The translations under genes were made by a program, and so were the position numbers. From positions 1 through 13,928 of the forward strand of contig DASSHC010000216.1 in NCBI GenBank assembly GCA_035693105.1: a stretch of DNA of 13,928 bases, in the 5' to 3' direction. The notes under the pieces were generated by a model. That model was not told the DNA's origin. It saw only the letters and a program-made list of their open reading frames with translations, and ran no database searches. The stretch is from DASSHC01 sp035693105 (lineage in GTDB: Bacteria; Chloroflexota; Chloroflexia; Thermomicrobiales; Thermomicrobiaceae). Of the stretch, positions 6,931 through 12,672 are shown piece by piece (position 1 is the first letter of the stretch; every line of letters begins with the position of its first letter).

Positions 6931-7266
6931 CTAGCCGATCGTCAGCAGGAAGGCGGCGGCGTCCTGGGCCCGCACGGCGTGGCGTACGCCGGGAGCGATG
7001 GCGATGAGTTGGCCGGATTGGAGCTGCTGCTCCTCGTTGGTGCCCTCCACGCTCACCGTCAGGTGCCCGCGCAGGGCCTGGATCGTGATCGGCCCTGGCG
7101 CGGTGTGCTCGTGCAGCGCGGCCCCGGCGCGCATGGTCACCAGCACCACGCGCAGCCCGTCGGTCTTGATCAGCGTCTCGGCGCGTCGCCCGCTGGCGCC
7201 CTCGCCCGGCGCGAAGCGCTCGATCTCGCTGTCGAAGTCGAAGCGGCCTAGGATCGTCTCGGACAT
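6931..7266 (-). CDS. small single-domain cupin protein
   Basis: The 111-aa protein consists of one cupin beta-barrel. Motif 1 is visible as GAALHEHTAPGPITIQALRG (about 49-67, with His52, Glu53 and His54), followed by VSVEG, and motif 2 as GQLIAIAPGVRHAVRA (about 85-100, His96). The metal site would therefore use the His52/His54/His96 set. Small cupins of this type can bind metals, dioxygenate small molecules or sense ligands; the substrate cannot be told. The ATG at 7266 is chosen because AGGAGG lies 7 bases upstream; a TTG two codons earlier would sit only 1 base from the RBS. The gene converges with the GNAT gene with just 6 bases between stops, so their transcripts must overlap unless termination occurs inside coding sequence. 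Confidence 0.85.
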   Translation of the reverse strand: MSETILGRFDFDSEIERFAPGEGASGRRAETLIKTDGLRVVLVTMRAGAALHEHTAPGPITIQALRGHLTVSVEGTNEEQQLQSGQLIAIAPGVRHAVRAQDAAAFLLTIG

Positions 7267-7441
7267 CGGCAATCCTCCTTAGATCCGCAGCCGCAGCCCG
7301 CCGGCGCGACAGCCCCACTCGCTACATCGGTCATAGCCCGCATAGGCGGTTCCGCCATTCAGAGCGAGGGGAAGTAGAGAGTTGAGGCCGATCGAGCGGA
7401 GCGCCGCGCGTCGAGGATAATGATCGAGCAGTCGTGGATGG

Positions 7442-7483
7442 GGGAAGCGGGCCCATCCGGCAGCTGGGGTGGGCCCGCTTCCC
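7442..7483 (-). terminator. GC-rich hairpin downstream of hsp20, probable terminator
   Basis: Perfect 14-bp arms, GGGAAGCGGGCCCA (7442-7455) and TGGGCCCGCTTCCC (7470-7483), enclose a 14-base loop. The hairpin starts 13 bases beyond the hsp20 stop on its transcribed strand. No T-run follows, so termination may be U-independent, or the hairpin may protect the 3' end. Confidence 0.65.
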
Positions 7484-7496
7484 GCTCTGACGGAAT

Positions 7497-7970
7497 TTAG
7501 TGGGAGCTGTTTGCCTGGGCAAGCGCCGGCTCGGAGGCGCCGGGCTGAATTTGGATCTGCCGCGCGCGGGCGTGCTCGGCCTTGGGCAGCGTCAGCGTCA
7601 GAACCCCGTTTTCGAAGGTGGCCTGGACGTGCGCGCCGTCGACCTGAACCGGCAGACTAAGCTGCTCGGTGAACTGGCCGCTGGGTATCTCCTTGCGATA
7701 CCAGGTTACCTGCCGCGACTTCTCGGGCGAGACGAACTGCGGATACCTCCCGCTGATCGTCAGCACGTTTTGCTCGATGGTGACATTCAGGTTTCCGGGG
7801 GTCACGCCCGGAATCAGCGCCTTCAGCACCAACTCGTCGCCCGTTTCATAGAGGTCAACCGGCGGCTGGAGCGCCGCACTGAGCTGCGTGCCTCCCTGCG
7901 TGGCATTGAACAGGCGGTTGACGTCGTTGAAGAACTGAGCGAACTCGACCATAGGATAGCGGGTCAGCAT
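7497..7970 (-). CDS. Hsp20/alpha-crystallin small heat-shock protein
   Basis: This 157-aa ATP-independent holdase chaperone has a short N-terminal arm (1-35) that includes MVEFAQFFNDVNRLFN. The alpha-crystallin domain spans about 36-130, starting PPVDLYETGDELVLKALIPG and ending in the family signature FENGVLTLTLPKAE. A C-terminal tail carries an I-x-I anchoring motif (RQIQIQP, Ile139/Ile141) used for oligomer assembly. Length is typical. The ATG at 7970 is preceded by AAAGGAGG at 10 bases; a longer frame begins with a TTG that overlaps this RBS and is unlikely. The gene is monocistronic: it has its own promoter (8044-8072), a 5' UTR of roughly 65 bases with a 7-bp hairpin, and a strong 3' hairpin. 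No CIRCE or HAIR operator was recognised. Confidence 0.95.
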   Translation of the reverse strand: MLTRYPMVEFAQFFNDVNRLFNATQGGTQLSAALQPPVDLYETGDELVLKALIPGVTPGNLNVTIEQNVLTISGRYPQFVSPEKSRQVTWYRKEIPSGQFTEQLSLPVQVDGAHVQATFENGVLTLTLPKAEHARARQIQIQPGASEPALAQANSSH

Positions 7971-8016
7971 GGCTGCAACGCCTCCTTTCAATCAACCCCG
8001 CTCCGATCGATCCTCC

Positions 8017-8034
8017 GGCGGTCACCCGACCGCC
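8017..8034 (-). promoter_or_regulatory. hairpin at the 5' end of the hsp20 leader
   Basis: GGCGGTC (8017-8023) and GACCGCC (8028-8034) form a perfect 7-bp stem with a 4-base loop, very near the predicted transcript start. It may stabilise the mRNA 5' end. It does not include the Shine-Dalgarno, and no CCTCC anti-SD element is seen in the leader, so a classic RNA thermometer is not evident. Confidence 0.45.
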
Positions 8035-8043
8035 TCCATAGTT

Positions 8044-8072
8044 TTAATACTCAATGACTCGTGGTGTGTCAA
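8044..8072 (-). promoter_or_regulatory. sigma-70-type promoter of hsp20
   Basis: On the minus strand a perfect TTGACA -35 box (rc of 8067-8072) is followed by exactly 17 bases and TATTAA (rc of 8044-8049, 4 of 6 matches to TATAAT) in a locally AT-rich patch. Transcription would start near 8037, giving a leader of roughly 65 bases before the ATG at 7970. Confidence 0.7.
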
Positions 8073-8087
8073 GGGGGTGTACCTAAG

Positions 8088-8131
8088 TTAGGCAGATCCG
8101 GTGCCCGAGCCGGATCCGAATAGCTGCCTAA
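8088..8131. repeat. nested inverted repeat between HPP gene end and hsp20 promoter
   Basis: The outer arms are TTAGGCAG (8088-8095) and CTGCCTAA (8124-8131). The inner arms are ATCCGG (8096-8101) and CCGGAT (8110-8115) with an 8-base loop, and an 8-base bulge on one side only. A third half-site CCTAA (8082-8086) adjoins the left arm. It is either a terminator of the operon (no T-run) or an operator upstream of the hsp20 -35 box. Confidence 0.5.
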
Positions 8132-8164
8132 ACGCTTGCTGAACTTACCGTCCCGAGACGTTCG

Positions 8165-8187
8165 TCGGCCGCCTGAGTTTGGGCCGA
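8165..8187 (-). terminator. small hairpin after the HPP gene, weak terminator candidate
   Basis: TCGGCC (8165-8170) pairs with GGCCGA (8182-8187) across an 11-base loop, beginning 16 bases past the operon's last stop codon. The stem is short and no T-run follows, so the call is weak. Confidence 0.3.
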
Positions 8188-8203
8188 TGGCAACGCGTCC
8201 CCG

Positions 8204-8857
8204 TCACGGTGTGTCCCGCCGGGCCGACCAGAGCGGGTAGGGGAGCCCGGCCAGGCGGTTGATCACGATCGCCTGCACCGTCAGCAGCACGACCGCGACC
8301 ATCAAAATGGTGAGCTGCCGCGTCGAGGTCAGGATGCCGAGCGAGACGATCAATGTGGTGGCCCCGGCCGGCGGGTGCGGCGCCCGCAGCAGCACCATCA
8401 GCCCGGCGGTCAGCCCCAGCGAGAGCGCCGCCGCGGCCACGCGCGGCCCGTTGACCCCCACCGCCACCGCCGGGCCGGCGTGGCGCAGGCCGAAGAGGAG
8501 CAGCGCGGCCAGCCCGGCGCCGACGCCGATCAGGTGGCCGATCAGCGCGTTGCGCGGGGAGGCGGCCGGCGCCAGCGGGGTATAGAAGAACAGAAACGCG
8601 GTCGGGCCGAGCGAGGGGAAGATGAAGGGCTCGTGCGTCGCCAGCGCCACCAGCGACATCAGCGCGATCGAGAGGCAGCCGTTGATGAAGCTGAAGAGGC
8701 TGAGCAAGACCACCGACTTGCGGCGCGCGGTCAGGTTGGCGAAGCGCAGCCGGGCGAAGAGGCCGCCCAGGACCAGGAACATGTCGCCGCCGATCGGCCC
8801 GTGCCCCTGCACTTCTCGCTCGTCGGCGCGCGGCTGGTCGCGCTCCGGTGGGGCCAT
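8204..8857 (-). CDS. HPP-family integral membrane transporter
   Basis: The 217-aa protein has a charged N-terminus (about 1-45) followed by about five hydrophobic segments (48-70, 76-92, 105-123, 140-157, 182-202). The family-defining HPP motif is His161-Pro-Pro in APHPPAGATTL, and the other conserved block is PSLGPTAFLFFYTPLAPAAS (81-100), continuing into PRNALIGHLIG. HPP proteins in cyanobacteria and plant chloroplast envelopes were reported as nitrite transporters; other members are uncharacterised. It is the last gene of the redox operon, starting one base after the preceding stop (TGAGATG), so coupled translation is likely. As the partner of a Nas-like molybdoenzyme, transport of nitrite or another small anion is a reasonable inference; direction and substrate are not shown by the sequence. 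Confidence 0.88.
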   Translation of the reverse strand: MAPPERDQPRADEREVQGHGPIGGDMFLVLGGLFARLRFANLTARRKSVVLLSLFSFINGCLSIALMSLVALATHEPFIFPSLGPTAFLFFYTPLAPAASPRNALIGHLIGVGAGLAALLLFGLRHAGPAVAVGVNGPRVAAAALSLGLTAGLMVLLRAPHPPAGATTLIVSLGILTSTRQLTILMVAVVLLTVQAIVINRLAGLPYPLWSARRDTP

Positions 8858-8858
8858 C

Positions 8859-9158
8859 TCAGCTCCGCCGGCTGGGGCGCCGCTCGACCAGGTAGAGCAT
8901 CACCAGCCCGCCGAGGAAGACCAGCCCGGAGCAGAGCGCCACGATCAGGGTGTCGCCGCGCTTGCCGGCCAGATAGAGGTCGAAGGCCAGCGTCAGCAGC
9001 CAGAGCTGCAGCGCCATCAGCAGCAGGCCGATCGCCAGCCCGAGCATGATGATGACGTCCTGCCCCGGCAGCGGGCGTCGCCCCGGCACCTCGGCGATGC
9101 TCGGCTCGCCGCGCTCGCCGCCGTGGATCGGCGGACCCAGCGGGGGCAGATCACTCAC
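8859..9158 (-). CDS. small two-helix membrane protein in redox operon
   Basis: The 99-aa protein has a Pro/Gly-rich hydrophilic N-terminus (1-34) and two transmembrane helices, about 35-63 (VIIMLGLAIGLLLMALQLWL, then LTLAFDLYL) and 70-91 (TLIVALCSGLVFLGGLVMLY), ending in a basic tail ERRPSRRS. The GTG start (9158) overlaps the Rieske gene's TGA as GTGA and is preceded by GAGGAGG, so the longer frame to 9344 is rejected. The helix pattern (LQLWLLT...) reminds me of DUF6755 proteins, but that is uncertain recollection. Position between a Rieske protein and a transporter suggests an accessory or anchoring subunit of the same membrane complex. No cofactor-binding residues (His pairs or Cys motifs) are evident. 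Confidence 0.8.
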   Translation of the reverse strand: MSDLPPLGPPIHGGERGEPSIAEVPGRRPLPGQDVIIMLGLAIGLLLMALQLWLLTLAFDLYLAGKRGDTLIVALCSGLVFLGGLVMLYLVERRPSRRS

Positions 9159-9688
9159 GAGGGAACCTCCTCGACCGCGTAGATCGTCTGGTCCTCGATG
9201 CGCAGCGTGATCTTGGGCAGTGGACGCGGCGGCGGACCGGCCAGCACCTCGCCGGTGTCCGGGTCGAAGATGCCGTTGTGGCAGGGGCAGAGGAGCTTGT
9301 TCTGCCGCGCGTCGTAGTAGACGGCGCAGGAGAGATGGGTGCATTTGCCGCCGTAGGCCACGAACTGCCCGGTCGGGCGGCGCAGCAGGATGGCGAGGTC
9401 ACCCTGCTCGGGATAGTTGAAGTAGCGGGCAGTCCCGGCCGGCACGTCGTTGATGGTGGCGATCCGCTGGCGGCCGCCGCGCGTGCGCTCCTTGGCGTAG
9501 CCTAGCCCGGCCAGCACGCCGGTCGCGCCGAAGAGCGCGCCGGAGGCCAGCACCGCCCAGCGCAGCAGGTGGCGGCGCGAGACGAGGTCGTCGGCGTGCC
9601 AGCCGTAGGGGAACTCGACCTGCCAGCGCCCGGCGCGCGTGCGGTTGCTGTGGAGCCGTTCCTCGGGAATCTGGCTCAAAGAACCCAT
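9155..9688 (-). CDS. Rieske [2Fe-2S] protein with Tat signal-anchor
   Basis: The 177-aa protein has a cytoplasmic N-region with a twin-arginine motif SRRHLLRW (residues 37-44), followed by a hydrophobic helix (about 43-64), a Tat-type signal anchor as in bc-complex Rieske proteins. The C-terminal Rieske fold carries KCTHLSC (Cys116, His118, Cys121) and CPCHNGIF (Cys134, Cys136, His137): both cluster Cys/His pairs plus the two cysteines that form the stabilising disulfide. This predicts a high-potential bc1/b6f-like Rieske centre on the outer membrane face. The ATG (9688) has AGAGGAGG just upstream and overlaps the Fe-S subunit gene by 13 bases; the long frame to 10321 is spurious. There is no cytochrome bc1 cytochrome b gene here. 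Instead it sits with a NarI-like cytochrome b and a molybdoenzyme, so it probably relays electrons between quinol or heme and an external partner. Confidence 0.93.
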   Translation of the reverse strand: MGSLSQIPEERLHSNRTRAGRWQVEFPYGWHADDLVSRRHLLRWAVLASGALFGATGVLAGLGYAKERTRGGRQRIATINDVPAGTARYFNYPEQGDLAILLRRPTGQFVAYGGKCTHLSCAVYYDARQNKLLCPCHNGIFDPDTGEVLAGPPPRPLPKITLRIEDQTIYAVEEVPS

Positions 9689-10305
9689 GCCTCCTCTCGT
9701 TCGCGCGGGAAGGTCGCCTCGGCCTCGGCCAAGAGGAGCGCGACATCGAGCCGCGGCGCCTCGGCCGGCAGGACGTGGTAGACCCGTGTGCGCACCGTCT
9801 GCGTGCCGAAGCTGGTCAGGTTGACCGGGCGGCCCCGGCGCTGGTTGATGAACTCCTCGTAGTCGCCGTACCAGATCGCCTGGGTGGGGCAGGCCTGGGC
9901 GCACCAGGGACGCAGCCCCTGCACCGTGCGGTCGTAGCAGAGGTTGCACTTCTTCATCAGGCGCGCCTCGATGTCGAACTTGGGCACGCCGAAGGGGCAG
10001 GCGTAGACGCAGTTGCGGCAGCCGATGCAGCGCGACGGCTCGGCCTGCTGCACCACGCCCTCCGGCGTGATCAGGATCGCCATCACCGGACAGACCTGGG
10101 CGCAGGGGGCGACCGGGTCCTGGCAGTGCATGCAGAGGGTCGGCTGGGTGGCGACGCTGATCCCCCGGTCGATGAAGTCGACCATGATCATGCTCTCGCC
10201 CTTGTGGGTGTCGCACTCGCGGCAGGCGGCCTCGCAGGCGCGGCAGCCGATGCAGCGCGAGGGGTCGATGAACATCGTCTTGATCGTGCCCGGCGCCGCG
10301 GTCAC
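9676..10305 (-). CDS. four-cluster ferredoxin-type [4Fe-4S] electron-transfer subunit
   Basis: The 209-aa protein belongs to the DmsB/FdhB/NrfC/HybA-like family. Sixteen cysteines occur in four groups: CIGCRACEAAC (Cys18/21/24/28), CMHCQDPVAPCAQVC (58/61/68/72), CIGCRNCVYAC (93/96/99/103) and CNLC with CAQAC (120/123/135/139), giving four [4Fe-4S] clusters in the usual double-ferredoxin plan. The spacing is regular, so all four should bind. The C-terminal about 50 residues are soluble and there is no membrane anchor. There is no Tat signal, so it is predicted on the cytoplasmic side with the Mo subunit. The GTG start (10305) overlaps the Mo subunit's TGA as GTGA, with GGAGG 8 bases upstream. 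It probably wires the molybdenum subunit to the membrane cytochrome. Confidence 0.95.
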   Translation of the reverse strand: MTAAPGTIKTMFIDPSRCIGCRACEAACRECDTHKGESMIMVDFIDRGISVATQPTLCMHCQDPVAPCAQVCPVMAILITPEGVVQQAEPSRCIGCRNCVYACPFGVPKFDIEARLMKKCNLCYDRTVQGLRPWCAQACPTQAIWYGDYEEFINQRRGRPVNLTSFGTQTVRTRVYHVLPAEAPRLDVALLLAEAEATFPREREEAWVL

Positions 10306-12656
10306 TGCTCGCCTCCTTCATCCTGGCCGCTCGCCTGCTCGTCGCGCGGGCCGGCGCTGTGGCCGGGGTGGGCCCGCGCCACCGGATCGAGCACCGGCCC
10401 GACCGCGTAGGGAAACATGCGCGGCGCGTTGGCCGGGGTGAAGACCTCGGTCGCCGTGGCGCCGGCCGGCGCCGGCGGCGCGTCGAGCCGGGTGATCGCG
10501 GCGGCGCAGGCCTTGTACTCGGGGATCTTGACCGTCGGGTCGACGGCCGGATTGGTCAACTGGTTGACCGACTGCGCGCCGGGGTAGTGGAAGGGGATGA
10601 AGAGGGTGTCGGGCCGGATGTTGGGCACCACCAGCGCCTTCAGCTCCATGCTGCCGCGCGGCGTCTGCACGCGCACCATCGCCCCGTCCTCGATGCCGAG
10701 CTTCGCGGCCGGCCCGGGGTGGATCTCGACCCAGGGCTCCGGCGCCTGGGAGTTGAGGAAGCCGAGGCGGCGCGTCTGGTTGCCGCTCAAGTACTGGTAG
10801 ACGACCCGGCCGCTCGTCAAACGGAAGGGGAAGGCCGGGCTCGGCTCCTCGGCGGGCGGGCGGAAGGGGATGGGGAACATGCGCGCTTTGCCGTCGGGGT
10901 GGTGGAAGCGCTCGGTGAAGAGGCGCGGCGTGCCCTCGCTCTCCAGCGTTGGGCAGGGCCAGAAGACGCCCTGCTGCGCGTCGATCTTCTCGTAAGTGAT
11001 GCCGAAGTAGTCGGCCACCCCGCCGCGCGTGGCCATGCGCAGCTCGTCCCAGATGTCGCGCGCGCTGCCGTAGGTGAAGAACTGCTCGCGCCCCAGCCGC
11101 CGCGCCAGCTCGCGCACGATCTCCCAGTCGCGCCGCGCCTCGCCCGGCGGCGGCACCGCCTGGTTGATCTTGATCACCCGGCCCTCCAGGTTGGTGGTGG
11201 TGCCCTCGTCCTCACACCAGATCGCGCCCGGCAGCACCACGTCCGCCAGCTCGGCGGTCTTGGACATGAAGAAGTCGATGACGACCAACGGATCGAGATT
11301 CTCCAGCGCGCGCTGCACCACGGCGTTGTCCGGCAGTGAGACCATCAGGTTGGAGCAGATGACCAGGCAGCTGCGGATCTGGCCCTCGGCCATCAGGTAG
11401 ACCATCTCGGTGGCGGCGGCGCCCGGGCCGGGCATCTCCTCGACCGGGATGCCCCAGACCCCGGCGATGAAGGCGCGGTCGGCGGGGTCGTCGATGTGGC
11501 GGTAGCCCGGGAGCTGGCTCGCTTTCTGCCCCATCTCGCGCCCGCCCTGGCCGTTCCCCTGCCCGGTCAGCATCATCGCGCCGCCGCCCGGCTTACCCAA
11601 CTGGCCGCGCGCCAGCGCCAGGTTGATGCAGGCCAGGCAGTTGTCGACCCCGTGGGTGCTGTGCTCGATGCCGCGGGCGTGCATGATCAGCGAGGTCTGG
11701 GCGCGGCCGTAGAGCCGGGCGGCGGCCACGATGCGCGCCGCCGGCACGCCGCAGAGGCGCTCGGCGTATTCCGGGGTGAAGGGCTCGACCGCCTGCTTGA
11801 CCTCGTCCCAGCCGTTGGTGCGCGCGGCCAGATACGCCTCGTCGATCAGGTTCTCCTCGATCAGGAGGCGCAGCATGGCGTTCAAGAGCGCGATGTCGGT
11901 GCCCGGCTTGACCGGCAGCCAGAGGTCGGCGGTGCGGGCGGTGGCCGTCTCGCGCGGGTCGACCACGATCAAGCTGGCGCCGCGGTCGCGGGCGCGCCAG
12001 AGCCATTGGGTCATCACCGGGAAACACTCAGCCACGTTGCTGCCGACCACCATCAGGCAGTCGGCCAGCGGGATGTCGGTCATCGGTAAAGGAGCGCGGT
12101 CGATGCCGAAGGCAGCGGCGTAGGCGCCGGCCGCCGAGGACATGCAGAGGCGGCCGTTGTAATCCACATTGCGGGTGCGCAGGCCGACGCGGGCGAACTT
12201 GCCCATCAGGTAGCACTTCTCGTTGGTCATCGAGGAGCCGCTGTAGACGGCCACCGCGTCGTGGCCGTGCTCGGCCTGGATCTGCTGCCAGCGGCCGGCG
12301 ACGAAGTCGAGCGCCTCGTCCCAGCTCGCCCGCTCCAGCTTCCCGCCCTTACCGCCGCGCCGCATCAACGGGTAGCGCAGCCGGTCGGGGTGATTGGCCT
12401 GCTGGTAGGCGACCACGCCCTTGGGGCAGAGCGAGCCGCGGTTGTGCGGGTAGTCGCGCGGCTCGACGCCGTCCACCTGCCCGTCCTTGATGCGCAGGTA
12501 CATGGCGCACTGCACGCCGCAGAAGGAGCAGTGCGTCGGCACCAGCGAGTCCGGCACCGTGGCCGACTCATCCCAGCCCGGGCGGTGTGGCCCGGTCGAC
12601 TGGAAGTCGTAGTTGAAGTCGCGGCCGGGGTAGAAGAAATCCTTGTTGACGCTCAT
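10302..12656 (-). CDS. molybdopterin oxidoreductase, catalytic subunit (Nas/Nap-like active site; often labelled formate dehydrogenase)
   Basis: This 784-aa DMSO-reductase-superfamily enzyme has an N-terminal [4Fe-4S] site HCSFCGVQC...CPKG (Cys43, 46, 50, 77) with the conserved Lys79 between cluster and cofactor. The Mo ligand is Cys171 in NGRLCMSSAAGAYAAAFG. Cofactor-binding blocks include LMVVGSNVAE, VDPRETATARTADLWLPVKP followed by GTD, LTGQGNGQGGREMGQKAS and a C-terminal molydopterin-dinucleotide domain with LTSGRVVYQYLSGNQTRR. The residue after Cys171 is Met, as in NasA/NapA; FDHs have His after Cys/Sec, so formate oxidation is unlikely. No Tat signal is present, so it is cytoplasmic. 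The ATG at 12656 has GGGAG upstream; longer frames overlap the previous gene. It lies 16 bases downstream of the cytochrome b gene. The last about 60 residues are a Pro/Ala/charged extension. Nitrate reduction is the leading hypothesis. Confidence 0.9.
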   Translation of the reverse strand: MSVNKDFFYPGRDFNYDFQSTGPHRPGWDESATVPDSLVPTHCSFCGVQCAMYLRIKDGQVDGVEPRDYPHNRGSLCPKGVVAYQQANHPDRLRYPLMRRGGKGGKLERASWDEALDFVAGRWQQIQAEHGHDAVAVYSGSSMTNEKCYLMGKFARVGLRTRNVDYNGRLCMSSAAGAYAAAFGIDRAPLPMTDIPLADCLMVVGSNVAECFPVMTQWLWRARDRGASLIVVDPRETATARTADLWLPVKPGTDIALLNAMLRLLIEENLIDEAYLAARTNGWDEVKQAVEPFTPEYAERLCGVPAARIVAAARLYGRAQTSLIMHARGIEHSTHGVDNCLACINLALARGQLGKPGGGAMMLTGQGNGQGGREMGQKASQLPGYRHIDDPADRAFIAGVWGIPVEEMPGPGAAATEMVYLMAEGQIRSCLVICSNLMVSLPDNAVVQRALENLDPLVVIDFFMSKTAELADVVLPGAIWCEDEGTTTNLEGRVIKINQAVPPPGEARRDWEIVRELARRLGREQFFTYGSARDIWDELRMATRGGVADYFGITYEKIDAQQGVFWPCPTLESEGTPRLFTERFHHPDGKARMFPIPFRPPAEEPSPAFPFRLTSGRVVYQYLSGNQTRRLGFLNSQAPEPWVEIHPGPAAKLGIEDGAMVRVQTPRGSMELKALVVPNIRPDTLFIPFHYPGAQSVNQLTNPAVDPTVKIPEYKACAAAITRLDAPPAPAGATATEVFTPANAPRMFPYAVGPVLDPVARAHPGHSAGPRDEQASGQDEGGEQ

Positions 12657-12672
12657 CACCGCTCCCACACGT

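Noticed and set aside
7345..7356. GGCGG-TT-CCGCC inverted repeat upstream of the cupin gene
   Set aside because: Five-bp arms with a 2-base loop are expected by chance in such GC-rich DNA and no promoter lies nearby.
9689..10321. N-terminal extension of the Rieske protein (frame to 10321)
   Set aside because: The extension is the out-of-frame shadow of the Fe-S subunit gene. The ATG at 9688 has an RBS and puts the Tat motif at a normal distance.
10359..11339. 326-codon plus-strand open frame
   Set aside because: Antisense to the molybdopterin oxidoreductase, whose motifs are unambiguous; shadow of GC-rich third positions.
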